From positions 3,203,574-3,267,573 of the forward strand of contig NZ_CP025803.1 in NCBI RefSeq assembly GCF_003352065.1: a DNA stretch of 64,000 nucleotides. The letters run 5' to 3'. The notes below the pieces were generated by a model. It saw only the letters and a list, made by a program, of their open reading frames with translations, was not told where the DNA came from and searched no databases. How positions within the stretch are numbered: the first letter of the stretch is position 1; every line of letters begins with the position of its first letter. This DNA comes from Sulfitobacter sp. SK011. Its GTDB lineage: Bacteria; Pseudomonadota; Alphaproteobacteria; Rhodobacterales; Rhodobacteraceae. The translations under genes were made by a program, and so were the position numbers. This document shows, piece by piece, positions 7,773 through 17,969 of the stretch.

Positions 7773-10055
7773 TCAGCCACATTTTGAGTGGCCACAGGAC
7801 CCGCAGGTCATGCACCCCTCGATCATGCGCAAGTCATACTGACCGCAGGACGAACACGCCTTGCCACGCGGCGCATCCAGCCCGACGACCTTGGCCTGCG
7901 GATCAACCTTCAACCCCATGCCCTCGCCCGCGATAAACCCGGTGGCGATCATGTGCTGTTCAATCACGCCACCAATCGCAGCAAGGATCGAGGGAATGTA
8001 TTTGCCCTGCATCCACGCCCCACCACGCGGGTCGAACACCGCCTTCAGCTCCTCCACCACAAACGAAACATCACCGCCACGCCGGAACACCGCCGAAATC
8101 ATCCGGGTCAGCGCCACCGTCCAGGCAAAATGCTCCATGTTCTTGGAGTTGATGAAGACCTCAAACGGGCGGCGATGCCCGCTGATCACCACATCATTGA
8201 TGGTGATATAAAGCGCATGTTCACTGTCGGGCCATTTGATTTTGTAGGTCGCCCCTTCCAGCTCATTCGGCCGGTCGAGCGGTTCGGACATATAGACAAC
8301 CTCGCCGCCTTCTGTCACCTGATCGGGACTGTCTGACGGGGCCTTGTCCGTGGCTTCCGAGACACTCAACACCGATCCGGTCACATCATTCGGCCGATAA
8401 GTTGTGCAGCCCTTACAGCCCTGATCCCAAGCCGCCATATAGACGTCCTTGAAACTGTCAAAGCTGATGTCCTCGGGGCAGTTGATGGTCTTGGAGATGC
8501 TGGAATCGACCCATTTCTGCGCCGCCGCCTGCATCTTGACGTGGTCAAGTGGCGCGAGGGTCTGTGCATTGACGAAATAATCCGGCAGAGGCGTATCGCC
8601 TTTGAGGTCACGCCACATCTTCACAGCATAGTCGACGACTTCTTCTTCCGTGCGGCTGCCGTCTTTTTGCAGCACTTTGCGGGTGTAGGCATAGGCAAAG
8701 ACCGGTTCGATCCCGCTGGATACATTGCCTGCATAAAGGCTGATCGTGCCGGTCGGCGCGATAGAGGTCAGCAAGGCATTGCGGATGCCGTGTTTGCGGA
8801 TCGCCTTGCACACATCATCGTCCATCTGCTTCATGGTGCCTGACTCCAGAAACGCATCGGCGTCAAACAAGGGGAACGCGCCCTTTTCCTTGGCCAATTC
8901 AACACTGGCCAAATAGGCCGCCCGCGCAATCGCCTTGAGCCATTGTTCGGTCTGCGCCGCAGCCTCATCACTGCCATAACGTTGCCCGACCATCAGCAAC
9001 GCATCGGCAAGCCCGGTGACACCCAAGCCAATGCGCCGCTTTTGCTGCGCTTCGCGTTCCTGCTCAGGCAGCGGGAACTTGGACACATCGACCACATTGT
9101 CCATCATCCGAACTGCCGTCGCGACCAGATCATTGAGCGCGTCCAGATCAAGGTGTGCGGCGTCCTCAAACGGATCCGACACCAGACGTGCCATGTTGAT
9201 CGACCCCAGCAGACATGCCCCATAGGGCGGCAACGGCTGTTCGCCGCAAGGGTTGGTCGCGGCAATGGTTTCGCAATAGTTCAGATTGTTGGCGGCATTG
9301 ATCCGGTCGATAAAAATCACACCGGGTTCGGCAAAATCATAGGTCGCCTTCATGATCTTGTTCCACAGATCACGCGCCTGCACCGTATGATAGACCTTGC
9401 CATTGAACATCAGGTCCCATGGGCCATCGGCCTTGACGGCGTCCATGAAAGGATCGGTGATCAACACCGACATATTGAACATCCGCAGGCGTGCAGGGTC
9501 TGATTTGGCGGCAATGAAATCTTCGACATCCGGGTGATCGCAGCGCATCGTGGCCATCATCGCGCCCCGGCGGCTGCCTGCGGACATGATCGTCCGGCAC
9601 ATCGCGTCCCAGACATCCATGAACGACAATGGACCAGAGGCATCCGCCGACACCCCCAATACATCCGCGCCTTTGGGGCGGATTGTGCTGAAATCATAGC
9701 CGATGCCGCCGCCCTGCTGCATCGTAAGTGCGGCCTCTTTCAGCATGTCGAAAATGCCGCCCATGCTGTCTGGAACAGTGCCCATCACAAAGCAATTGAA
9801 CAAAGTCACCCGCCGCGCCGTGCCGGCACCCGCCGTGATCCGGCCCGCAGGCAGATATTTGAAATCTTCCAGGGCAGAATAGAACTTTTCTTCCCAGCCC
9901 GCCTTGTCATCCTCAACCTGCGCAAGATCGCGGGCAATGCGCCGCCAGGTGTCTTCAACAGTCACGTCCTTGGCCGTGCCGTCTGCATCCTTGAAACGGT
10001 ACTTCATATCCCAGATTTGTTCAGCAATCGGGGCGGAAAATCGGGACATGGGCAT
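7773..10055 (-). CDS. nrdJ: Adenosylcobalamin-dependent (class II) ribonucleotide reductase
   Basis: The 760-residue enzyme makes deoxyribonucleotides without oxygen dependence. Key parts are NCF with Cys88 (redox cysteine), the glycine-rich GGGIGYDFSTIRP at 115-127, the NPCGEQ loop at 268-273 with radical Cys270, and a cysteine-rich C-terminal tail (CSSCGQ...CMTCGSCGHSKCG) that acts in re-reduction. No separate small subunit gene is nearby, as expected for class II. An in-frame ATG two codons downstream of the chosen start is also possible. An NrdR-like box lies about 130 bases upstream. Confidence 0.95.
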   Translation of the reverse strand: MPMSRFSAPIAEQIWDMKYRFKDADGTAKDVTVEDTWRRIARDLAQVEDDKAGWEEKFYSALEDFKYLPAGRITAGAGTARRVTLFNCFVMGTVPDSMGGIFDMLKEAALTMQQGGGIGYDFSTIRPKGADVLGVSADASGPLSFMDVWDAMCRTIMSAGSRRGAMMATMRCDHPDVEDFIAAKSDPARLRMFNMSVLITDPFMDAVKADGPWDLMFNGKVYHTVQARDLWNKIMKATYDFAEPGVIFIDRINAANNLNYCETIAATNPCGEQPLPPYGACLLGSINMARLVSDPFEDAAHLDLDALNDLVATAVRMMDNVVDVSKFPLPEQEREAQQKRRIGLGVTGLADALLMVGQRYGSDEAAAQTEQWLKAIARAAYLASVELAKEKGAFPLFDADAFLESGTMKQMDDDVCKAIRKHGIRNALLTSIAPTGTISLYAGNVSSGIEPVFAYAYTRKVLQKDGSRTEEEVVDYAVKMWRDLKGDTPLPDYFVNAQTLAPLDHVKMQAAAQKWVDSSISKTINCPEDISFDSFKDVYMAAWDQGCKGCTTYRPNDVTGSVLSVSEATDKAPSDSPDQVTEGGEVVYMSEPLDRPNELEGATYKIKWPDSEHALYITINDVVISGHRRPFEVFINSKNMEHFAWTVALTRMISAVFRRGGDVSFVVEELKAVFDPRGGAWMQGKYIPSILAAIGGVIEQHMIATGFIAGEGMGLKVDPQAKVVGLDAPRGKACSSCGQYDLRMIEGCMTCGSCGHSKCG

Positions 10056-10183
10056 GGTTTCCTAAGCAGAGAATGACGGGCAGGCTGACAACATAGAACG
10101 TGCCAGCAGATTCTTAAACGACAATAATGGGCAACTGTTCGGTTTTCTGAATGCGCAGCAAACATCAGATCCGCCGCGCTAAA

Positions 10184-10199
10184 TCACTATATGTTGTGC
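10184..10199. promoter_or_regulatory. NrdR-box-like site upstream of nrdJ
   Basis: The 16-mer TCACTATATGTTGTGC closely follows the known NrdR consensus acaCwAtATaTwGtgt, deviating only at the two outermost positions. It lies in the divergent region between nrdJ (minus) and the DUF1489 gene (plus), about 130 bases from the nrdJ start. NrdR is the ATP/dATP-sensing repressor of ribonucleotide reductase genes. Boxes usually occur in pairs; I see no second good copy. Confidence 0.6.
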
Positions 10200-10282
10200 T
10201 ACTTGTACGCTCAACCCCAACATGATGCAAAAATTGAAATTGTCTCTCTTGCGCAACGCGACACACTCTGGCATGCAAAGAC

Positions 10283-10711
10283 ATGGCCACAACCCATCTC
10301 ATAAAACTCTCTGTCGGCACCGAAAATGTCGACGACCTTGCCCAATGGCATGCCACCAAACGCGCGCAAACGGCGGATGGGCTGCCGCGCCATGTCACCC
10401 GGATGTGGCCAAAGCGCGAGGCTGAGATCCTGAACGGTGGGTCAATCTATTGGGTGATCAAAGGTGCGGTCCAGTGTCGCCAGCGTGTTCTGCGTCTGGA
10501 TGAAGTCATTGGAAGCGATGGTATTCGCCGCTGCGCAATTGTGTTGGAACCCAAGATCATCCGGACACAATCAAGCCTGAAAAGACCCTTTCAGGGCTGG
10601 CGATACCTCCAGGTTGCCGACGCCCCGCGTGACCTTCCCGAAGGGCGCGAGAATGAGGAAGCCTTGCCCGTCGCGCTGAACCAGGCCCTTGCGGAAATCG
10701 GTGTGCTTTGA
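10283..10711 (+). CDS. DUF1489 family protein
   Basis: This 142-residue cytoplasmic protein (MATTHLIKLSVGTENVDDLA...) matches the DUF1489 family, widespread in alphaproteobacteria and of unknown function. Typical features are the early HLIKL-VG-, the R-W-KR motif and the strongly conserved WRYL near residue 108. No catalytic motif is evident. It stands alone, divergent from nrdJ. Confidence 0.85.
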   Translation: MATTHLIKLSVGTENVDDLAQWHATKRAQTADGLPRHVTRMWPKREAEILNGGSIYWVIKGAVQCRQRVLRLDEVIGSDGIRRCAIVLEPKIIRTQSSLKRPFQGWRYLQVADAPRDLPEGRENEEALPVALNQALAEIGVL

Positions 10712-10792
10712 ATTGCTGAACGGATGCCTGTTTGATCCGGCGTGCATCGGTATTTGAAAAAGGGTGAAACAGAAGAGCAGCGTGATTTTTAA

Positions 10793-11482
10793 CTAGCGCA
10801 GCCGCTTGTTCAACTCCGCCATGGTCGCGCGGTCCTGATCATCCTGAACCGCAACACGGCTTCGCCAGAGCGTCGCCTGACTTTGCAGAATCAACCCATC
10901 GCTGAGGATTTTCAGATGGTTGGCACGCAGGGTTTCGCCGCTTGACGTGATGTCCGCGATCGCCTCTGCGGTTTCATTCTTGACGGTGCCCTCAGTCGCC
11001 CCCTGACTGTCGACCAACGCGTAATCGGCAACCCCGCCGTGACGCAGAAAGTCGCGCACCAGGCGATGGTATTTTGTGGCAATGCGCAACCGAAATCCAT
11101 GTGCGGCCCTGAAAGCAGCTGCCGCAGCATCCAGATCATCCAGCGTATCCACATCACGCCAAGCCTGCGGCACAGCAATAATCAGATCGGCGTGGCCAAA
11201 ATTCAACGGCTCAACCGTTTCAACCAGATCGTCCCAAAGCGCCAGCTTTTCCTGGATCAGGTCGGTCCCTGTCACGCCCAGATGGATCCGCCCGGCGGCC
11301 AGTTCACGCGGAATTTCCCCTGCGGAAAGCAACATCAAGGACACGTTATCGATGCCCGCAACGGCCCCGGCATATTCGCGGTCCGAACCGGAGCGTTGCA
11401 GGCTGATCCCGCGCGCGCCAAACCATTCAAAGGTCTTTTCCATCAGCCGCCCCTTGGACGGCACCCCAAGCTTGAGCGTCAT
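10793..11482 (-). CDS. hisG: ATP phosphoribosyltransferase catalytic subunit, short form
   Basis: The 229-residue HisG catalyses the first step of histidine synthesis (ATP + PRPP). It begins MTLKLGVPSKGRLMEKT and lacks the C-terminal regulatory domain of the long form, so it needs HisZ, which is encoded immediately upstream with a four-base ATGA overlap. The DLIQE and ATKYHRLVRDFL segments are typical of the periplasmic-binding-like fold of HisG. Confidence 0.95.
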   Translation of the reverse strand: MTLKLGVPSKGRLMEKTFEWFGARGISLQRSGSDREYAGAVAGIDNVSLMLLSAGEIPRELAAGRIHLGVTGTDLIQEKLALWDDLVETVEPLNFGHADLIIAVPQAWRDVDTLDDLDAAAAAFRAAHGFRLRIATKYHRLVRDFLRHGGVADYALVDSQGATEGTVKNETAEAIADITSSGETLRANHLKILSDGLILQSQATLWRSRVAVQDDQDRATMAELNKRLR

Positions 11483-12558
11483 CGTGCGGCCTCCAGTTCC
11501 AGCATCAGACCGGGCCGCATCACCCCACCTACAGCCGGGATGGCATCGCCCTGCCCCAACCGCCGCGTCAGCGCATCATAGCGGCCACCACTGGCAATCG
11601 CCGGCAGATCGGCCCGCGCCACGGCCCGAAATCCAAACACAAAACCGTCGTAGTATTCCATCGACGCGCGGCCATAGCTGGCCTCAAAAAGCAGATCCGC
11701 CGTATCGACACCACGCGCGCGCAGCGCTTTTTCACGTGCCACGACCCGCGCAACCGCGCGGCCAATCTGCGGCATGTCCACGGCCAGATCGTGCAGGCGG
11801 CTGAGCGCATGTGGCATTGAAGCGCGCACGTCCAAGAGCGCCTCGATCAACTCCACCTGCTTGAGCGATATCGCCGGGGTCGCCGCGTCCTCTTGCAGCG
11901 CTGCAATGCGCGCTTCAATCTCGGCAGTTGACCGCAGCCCAATCAGGGGTGCGGCGCTGGAAACCTCTCCGGCAAGCAGCGCCGCGCGGGTTGCGGGCAT
12001 CGGTACGCGGCCTGAAAATCTGTCCAACAACGCCCGAAACCGCCGGGGCCGCCAGATGTGGCGCATCAGCGCTTGTTTGCGCCGATCCGTGGTGTCCAGA
12101 CCATCCACCGCCGCCATCAAGACGCCAATGTCGCCGGTCACAGCACGGACGGGCAGCCCTGCCAAGGCATCACTGATCAGCGCAAAAACCTCTGCATCTG
12201 CCGCCGCCGGATCAGTGCGGTCAAACACCTCATAACCAACCTGAATGTACTCATTGGCGCGGCTGGGGTCATGTTCCTGACGGCGAAACACTTCGCCCGC
12301 ATAGGTATAGCGCGCCGGGTCCGCGCCATGCGCCATGTGCATCTGCACCACAGGCACGGTGAAATCAGGCCGCAACATCTGTTCCCCGCGCAGCGCATCA
12401 GACGTCACATAGGCGCGCGCGCGAATGTCCTCGCCGTACAAATCCAGCAAGGTTTCAGCCGATTGCAGAATCGGAGGTTCGACCACGGCGGCCCCCTGCG
12501 CCTCAAACAGCGCGCGCAACGCCGCCGCTTTGAGCAGTGTTTCAGACCGGGTGGGCAT
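11479..12558 (-). CDS. hisZ: ATP phosphoribosyltransferase regulatory subunit HisZ
   Basis: This 359-residue paralogue of the histidyl-tRNA synthetase catalytic core forms a hetero-octamer with short HisG and confers histidine feedback. It has class II synthetase-like motifs (QMLRPDFTVPVV, YAGEVFRRQEHDPSRANEYIQVG) and the C-terminal GGRYDAL segment, but no anticodon-binding domain. Its ATG shares one base with the hisS stop, and its stop overlaps hisG, giving a coupled hisS-hisZ-hisG unit. Confidence 0.94.
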   Translation of the reverse strand: MPTRSETLLKAAALRALFEAQGAAVVEPPILQSAETLLDLYGEDIRARAYVTSDALRGEQMLRPDFTVPVVQMHMAHGADPARYTYAGEVFRRQEHDPSRANEYIQVGYEVFDRTDPAAADAEVFALISDALAGLPVRAVTGDIGVLMAAVDGLDTTDRRKQALMRHIWRPRRFRALLDRFSGRVPMPATRAALLAGEVSSAAPLIGLRSTAEIEARIAALQEDAATPAISLKQVELIEALLDVRASMPHALSRLHDLAVDMPQIGRAVARVVAREKALRARGVDTADLLFEASYGRASMEYYDGFVFGFRAVARADLPAIASGGRYDALTRRLGQGDAIPAVGGVMRPGLMLELEAAR

Positions 12559-14117
12559 CAGCGGTACAAGGCCAGAATTTCAAGCACCTTGGCAACCATC
12601 TGATCAAGCGGCACTTCGTATTGATTTGTCAGATCTTTCCATTCTTCATGCGTCGCGTTTTCCGCGATTTTGGCCCCAAGGATCAGGTCCTTGATCTGCA
12701 CCACGCCTTTTTCATGCTCATCCGCCCCTTGGATGATCGCCACCGCACTGCCGCGTTTATCGGCGTATTTGAGCTGGTTGCCAATGTTCTTGGGGTTGCC
12801 CAGATAGACTTCCGCACGAATGCCCGCTTGACGCAGGTCCGCTACCATTCCCTGATAATCCGCCATGCGCGCCTTATCCATTACGGTGACGACCACGGGT
12901 CCGTCTGCGGTCTTGTCCAAACGCCCTTTGGCATCCAATGCAGCCAAAAGCCTGTCGACCCCAATCGACACCCCCGTCGCCGGGACTTCCTGCCCGGTGA
13001 AGCGTTTCACCAAATCGTCATAGCGCCCGCCGCCTGCAACGGAACCGAAATTACGCGTGCGGCCTTTCTCGTCTTGGATTTCGAAAGTGAGTTCGGCCTC
13101 AAAGACCGGGCCGGTGTAGTAGCCGAGCCCTCGAACGACAGAAGGGTCGATGACGATGCGGTCAGGGCCATAGCCTTGGGCGTCTAAAAGGTCTGCTATT
13201 TGCTCAAGTTCGTCGACACCTTCTTCTCCCTGCTTTGACCCTTTCACGACTTCCCGCAAATTGGAGATAGTCACTGAATTTGAAGCCGCCTTCGCGTTGA
13301 GAAACTTAACCAAGCCCTCGACTGCGATGGGAGGTATCTTTAAGCCGGGTATAAATGCGCCAGAAGCGTCTTGGCGACCGTCAGTGAGCAATTCGACAAC
13401 TCCTACAACTCCAACTTTATCCAGCTTGTCGAGAGTTCGCATAATGTCGTCAGCAATTGAGTGCAAAGCGCTTTTTCCAACACCTATAGATTTCTCAATA
13501 ACCTCGGAGTCGCCATCAATTGGATCAACTCTAAAGACTCGATCAGCTACTTTGTCCAATATGCCATTCAAAACCTTGCGGTTGTTCACCCGAACAATGT
13601 AATCCCCGCGCTCAATCCCAACCTCTTCCAGACAATCCGCCAGCATCGCGCAAATCTCGGCATCCGCCGCAACGGAGCCCGATCCAACCGTGTCCGCATC
13701 GCATTGATAAAACTGACGAAACCGCCCCGGTCCGGGCTTTTCATTGCGCCATACCGGGCCCATCGCATAGCGGCGGTAAGGTTTCGGCAAATCATTCTGA
13801 TGCTGCGCATAAACCCGCGCCAGGGGGGCCGTCAGATCGTACCGCAGCGCCAGCCAATCGCCGGGCTTGTCGCTATCGGCGTCCTCTTGCCATGCAAAAA
13901 CACCCTCATTGGGGCGGTCCACGTCCGGCAGGAACTTGCCCAGCGCCTCGACCGTCTCGACCCCGGAACTTTCCAGCGCGTCAAAGCCATAGCGATGATA
14001 GACCGCCGCGATTTTACTAAGCATTTCAGCGCGCTGCGTTACCTCAGCGCCGAAATAGTCGCGGAAACCTTTGGGCGTTTCTGCCTTGGGGCGCGGGGTC
14101 TTTTTTGGCTTGGCCAT
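12558..14117 (-). CDS. hisS: Histidyl-tRNA synthetase
   Basis: The 519-residue class II aminoacyl-tRNA synthetase charges tRNA-His. Motif 1 region ([13 protein letters not shown]), motif 2 ([26 protein letters not shown]) and motif 3 ([10 protein letters not shown]) are present, followed by the anticodon-binding domain. The ATG at 14117 was preferred because [21 protein letters not shown] is the usual start of this group; upstream in-frame starts add unrelated residues. Residues roughly 172-305 are encoded by a segment of clearly lower G+C (about 48% by hand count) than the rest of the gene. Confidence 0.95.
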   Translation of the reverse strand: MAKPKKTPRPKAETPKGFRDYFGAEVTQRAEMLSKIAAVYHRYGFDALESSGVETVEALGKFLPDVDRPNEGVFAWQEDADSDKPGDWLALRYDLTAPLARVYAQHQNDLPKPYRRYAMGPVWRNEKPGPGRFRQFYQCDADTVGSGSVAADAEICAMLADCLEEVGIERGDYIVRVNNRKVLNGILDKVADRVFRVDPIDGDSEVIEKSIGVGKSALHSIADDIMRTLDKLDKVGVVGVVELLTDGRQDASGAFIPGLKIPPIAVEGLVKFLNAKAASNSVTISNLREVVKGSKQGEEGVDELEQIADLLDAQGYGPDRIVIDPSVVRGLGYYTGPVFEAELTFEIQDEKGRTRNFGSVAGGGRYDDLVKRFTGQEVPATGVSIGVDRLLAALDAKGRLDKTADGPVVVTVMDKARMADYQGMVADLRQAGIRAEVYLGNPKNIGNQLKYADKRGSAVAIIQGADEHEKGVVQIKDLILGAKIAENATHEEWKDLTNQYEVPLDQMVAKVLEILALYR

Positions 14118-14164
14118 GTCTGATGATCCTTGACGCGTCATGTCGCGCCCCGCGTCTAGCCCAA

Positions 14165-14179
14165 GCCCTTGCCAAGGGC
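14165..14179. other. 15-bp palindrome between hisS and slyX
   Basis: GCCCTTG-C-CAAGGGC is a perfect inverted repeat in the divergent hisS/slyX region, 48 bases upstream of the hisS ATG and 58 bases before slyX. It could be an operator or merely a small hairpin; nothing in the sequence decides. Confidence 0.3.
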
Positions 14180-14237
14180 AAGCAAACCACCGCTTTACCC
14201 CCTTATCTCGGACAAGAACCCATGCTATGCCGCGCCT

Positions 14238-14432
14238 ATGGAAAAGCTCGAAGAACAAATCGCCCATCTCAGCCGCACGGTCGACGACCTCAGCGATATC
14301 GTGGCGCGCCAGGAGGCCGAGATTGTGACCCTGAACCGCCGGGTGCATATGTTGATGCAGCGCGAAGGCGAACGTGAGGCGTCAACCGGCGGCGCGGCCG
14401 TGATGGGCGACGAACGCCCGCCGCATTACTGA
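14238..14432 (+). CDS. slyX: SlyX family protein
   Basis: This 64-residue protein ([20 protein letters not shown]...) has the heptad-rich coiled coil of SlyX at residues 1-45 and the typical C-terminal PPHY. Function is unknown. The ATG at 14238 is set by the family start; no clear ribosome site is seen. Its stop abuts the stop of dnaE, which converges on it. Confidence 0.85.
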   Translation: MEKLEEQIAHLSRTVDDLSDIVARQEAEIVTLNRRVHMLMQREGEREASTGGAAVMGDERPPHY

Positions 14433-17400
14433 TCAGAGTTCCTCAACCTCCCAAACGCCTTCCAGCGACCGGATTGCCCCCTTGATCTGTGGCGTCACAG
14501 GATATTCGATTCCCAGATCAACCTCGACCTCACCGGGCAGGCTTGGGTCCATCAGGCACAGTTGCACCGGGCCGCGCCCTGCGGATTTGGCGGCATTGCG
14601 CGCGCCTTCCAACACGTCCCGCACAGCAGCAATTGCATCAGGAGCGTTGACAAATACCTTCAATCCGAGGGCGCTGACGTCCCCAATGGCCAGATCAACC
14701 GGTCCCACCGAGCGGCCCAGCAATTTCAGCTGATCAGCCTCCATCGTGGCCTCAACCGTAACGATCACTTTTGATCCCGTCTCAAGATGATCCCGCGCCG
14801 CCTCAAGCGTGTCCGAGAACAGCGTGACCTCATAAGCCCCGGTGGGGTCAGACATCTGGGCAAAGGCAAACCGATTTCCGCGCGCCGATTTGCGTTCCTG
14901 CCGCCCCGCCACCACGCCAACCAGCCGCGCGTTCATCGCACCACGCGTGGCGACCTTTTCGGTCAACTCGTCAAGCGTCAGAAACGGCACGCCCCGGTCA
15001 TTGCCCCACTTGCGTTTCAGCGGCGTCATATAGTCATCCAGCGGATGCCCGGACAGATAAAAACCGACCGCCTTGAATTCCTCGGTCAACCGCTCGGCGG
15101 CTTCCCAATCATCGCGGGGCATCATGCGCGGCTCCGGCAGGTCATCGCCCGCCTCGCCAAAAAGCGACACCTGATTGCTGGCTTTTTGTTCATGGATCGC
15201 GGCGGAATAATTCACCAGCGGATCAAGCGCCTGAAACACGCGGGCCCGGTTCGGATCAAGCTGATCAAAGGCACCGGACCGCGCCAGCATTTCAAGCGGC
15301 CGTTTGCCCACCCGCTTCAGATCAACCCGCCGCGCCAGATCAAAAAGCGTGGCAAAGGGGCGATCTACCCCCTCAACCTTGCGTCCTTCGGTGATCAGTT
15401 TCATCGCCTCGGTGCCGACGTTTTTAAGCGCGCCCAGCGCATAGACCAAGGCATTGTCGACGACCTTGAACGTCGCATCAGACCGGTTCATACAAGGCGG
15501 CACCCACGGCAATTCCATGCGCTTGCGGACTTCCTCGAAATACACCGCCAGCTTGTCGGTCAGGTGAATATCGCAGTTCATCACCCCGGCCATAAACTCT
15601 ACCGGATGGTTCGCCTTCAACCATGCGGTTTGATAGCTGACCACCGCATAGGCGGCCGCATGGGATTTGTTGAACCCATAGTTGGCAAATTTCTCAAGAA
15701 GGTCGAAAACCTCGGTGGCCTTTTTCTTGTCCACCCCGTTTTCCATCGCGCCCTTTTCAAACTTGGGGCGTTCCTTGGCCATCTCTTCGGCGATCTTCTT
15801 ACCCATCGCCCGGCGCAACAGATCAGCACCACCAAGCGAATACCCCGCCATGACCTGCGCGATCTGCATCACCTGTTCCTGATAAACGATGATGCCTTGG
15901 GTTTCAGCCAGAATATGGTCAATCGAGGGGTGGATTGATTCCAGCTCCCTCTTGCCGTTCTTCACCTCGCAATAGGTCGGAATATTCTCCATCGGGCCGG
16001 GGCGATACAGCGCCACAAGCGCCACGATGTCCTCAATGCAGGTTGGCTTCATCCGTTTCAGCGCATCCATCATGCCGCTGGATTCCACCTGAAACACCGC
16101 CACGGTCTTGGCCGATGCATAAAGCTTGTAAGACGCCTCATCATCCAACGGGATCGTTGCGATATCGTCGATCAGCCCTTCAACCGGCGCAAACAATTCC
16201 GTGCCATCCTGCGCGATGTGCAGGTGCCGCCCCGAAGCGCGGATTTGATCCACAGCATTCTGGATCACCGTCAGGGTTTTCAAGCCCAGAAAGTCGAACT
16301 TGACCAGCCCGGCTTGTTCCACCCATTTCATATTGAACTGGGTGGCGGGCATATCCGAACGCGGGTCCTGATAAAGCGGCACCAGCGCGTCCAGCGGCCT
16401 GTCCCCAATCACCACCCCCGCCGCGTGGGTCGATGCGTTGCGCAAGAGCCCCTCAACCTGCTGACCATATTCGAGCAGCCGCGCCACGACCTCCTCGTTG
16501 CGTGCTTCCTCGCGCAGGCGCGGTTCATCCGCCAGCGCCTTTTCGATGGAAACGGGTTTGACCCCTTCGACCGGAATCATCTTGGACAGACGATCCACCT
16601 GCCCGTAAGGCATCTGCAACACCCGGCCAATGTCGCGCACCGCCGCCTTGGACAAAAGCGCCCCAAAGGTGATGATCTGGCCGACCTTGTCGCGCCCGTA
16701 TTTCTGCTGAACGTACTGGATCACCTCCTCGCGGCGGTCCATGCAAAAGTCGATGTCAAAGTCGGGCATCGACACACGTTCCGGGTTCAAAAACCGCTCA
16801 AACAGCAGGTTATAGCGCAGCGGGTCCAGATCGGTGATCGTCAACGCATAGGCCACCAATGACCCCGCCCCCGAACCACGGCCCGGTCCCACCGGGATAT
16901 GATTGTCCTTGGCCCATTTGATGAAATCCGCAACGATCAGGAAATAGCCGGGAAAGCCCATGCCCTCGATGATCCCCAGTTCAAAATCGAGCCGCTTTTC
17001 ATAGTCTTCAACGCTGGTCGCATGCGGGATCACCGCCAAACGATCTTTCAGCCCGGCATGGGCCTGTGCCTTCAGCTCCTCAATCTCATTGTCCGCAAAC
17101 TTCGGCAGGATCGGATCGCGCCGATACGCCATAAAGGCACAGCGTTTGGCAATCTCGACGGTGTTGGCCACCGCCTCGGGCAGGTCCGCAAACAGCGTCA
17201 CCATTTCAGTCTGTGTCTTGAAATAATGCTGAGCCGTCAGCCGCCTGCGTGGCTCTTGCTGATCGACATAGGCACCTTCCGCGATACAGATCAACGCATC
17301 ATGGGCCTCGTACATCTTGGCATCCGGAAAATAGACATCATTGGTTGCCACCAACGGAATGCCCATCGCATATGCCATTTCAACAAATCCGCGTTCGGTC

Positions 17401-17969
17401 AGGCGCTCGTTCTCGGGCTGACCATCTTCGCCCGGATGGCGCTGCAACTCGATATACAGCCTTTCGCCAAACGCCCCCCGCAGCCGCACCATCAGCGCCT
17501 CTGCGGCCGCCCTTTGCGCATTCTGTAAAAACTGTCCCACCGGCCCGTTTGGCCCCCCGGTCAAACAGATGACGCCAGCGGCATGGCTTTCTAGCTCTTC
17601 CAGTGTCACCTGTGGGATTGCGCCGCCCTTGTCGATGTAAAGACAAGAGTTCAGCTTCATCAGGTTCTCATATCCAGCCTCTGATTGCGCCAGCAACACC
17701 ACCGCCGCCGGATCACGGGGTCGCTCGCCCGGCTGGGTCTCAACATAGGCCAGATCAACCTGACAGCCGATGATGGGCTGCACCCCGGCCCCCGCCATCG
17801 CCACCGAGAACTCCAGTGCGGCAAACATGTTGTTGGTATCGGTCAATGCCATCGCTGGCATCCCCGCCTTGCGGCACATCTCAGGCAGCTTTTTTAACCG
17901 CAGCGCCCCTTCCAGCAACGAATACTCGGAATGGGTGCGCAGGTGAATGAATCGGGGGTCATTGGTCAT
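14433..17969 (-). CDS. dnaE: DNA polymerase III alpha subunit
   Basis: The 1178-residue replicative polymerase begins with a PHP domain (FIHLRTHSEYSLLEGALRL). Its catalytic palm carries PDFDIDF near residues 401-407 and a third aspartate in KFDFLGLKTL near 555. Finger, helix-hairpin-helix, OB-fold and tau-binding regions follow. Length is normal for DnaE1. The chosen ATG at 17969 matches the family start. Confidence 0.97.
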   Translation of the reverse strand: MTNDPRFIHLRTHSEYSLLEGALRLKKLPEMCRKAGMPAMALTDTNNMFAALEFSVAMAGAGVQPIIGCQVDLAYVETQPGERPRDPAAVVLLAQSEAGYENLMKLNSCLYIDKGGAIPQVTLEELESHAAGVICLTGGPNGPVGQFLQNAQRAAAEALMVRLRGAFGERLYIELQRHPGEDGQPENERLTERGFVEMAYAMGIPLVATNDVYFPDAKMYEAHDALICIAEGAYVDQQEPRRRLTAQHYFKTQTEMVTLFADLPEAVANTVEIAKRCAFMAYRRDPILPKFADNEIEELKAQAHAGLKDRLAVIPHATSVEDYEKRLDFELGIIEGMGFPGYFLIVADFIKWAKDNHIPVGPGRGSGAGSLVAYALTITDLDPLRYNLLFERFLNPERVSMPDFDIDFCMDRREEVIQYVQQKYGRDKVGQIITFGALLSKAAVRDIGRVLQMPYGQVDRLSKMIPVEGVKPVSIEKALADEPRLREEARNEEVVARLLEYGQQVEGLLRNASTHAAGVVIGDRPLDALVPLYQDPRSDMPATQFNMKWVEQAGLVKFDFLGLKTLTVIQNAVDQIRASGRHLHIAQDGTELFAPVEGLIDDIATIPLDDEASYKLYASAKTVAVFQVESSGMMDALKRMKPTCIEDIVALVALYRPGPMENIPTYCEVKNGKRELESIHPSIDHILAETQGIIVYQEQVMQIAQVMAGYSLGGADLLRRAMGKKIAEEMAKERPKFEKGAMENGVDKKKATEVFDLLEKFANYGFNKSHAAAYAVVSYQTAWLKANHPVEFMAGVMNCDIHLTDKLAVYFEEVRKRMELPWVPPCMNRSDATFKVVDNALVYALGALKNVGTEAMKLITEGRKVEGVDRPFATLFDLARRVDLKRVGKRPLEMLARSGAFDQLDPNRARVFQALDPLVNYSAAIHEQKASNQVSLFGEAGDDLPEPRMMPRDDWEAAERLTEEFKAVGFYLSGHPLDDYMTPLKRKWGNDRGVPFLTLDELTEKVATRGAMNARLVGVVAGRQERKSARGNRFAFAQMSDPTGAYEVTLFSDTLEAARDHLETGSKVIVTVEATMEADQLKLLGRSVGPVDLAIGDVSALGLKVFVNAPDAIAAVRDVLEGARNAAKSAGRGPVQLCLMDPSLPGEVEVDLGIEYPVTPQIKGAIRSLEGVWEVEEL

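Noticed and set aside
10253-10260. TTGCGCAA near the DUF1489 start as a further NnrR site
   Set aside because: It is only an eight-base palindrome; the two half sites are not separated by four bases, so it does not match TTGCG-N4-CGCAA.
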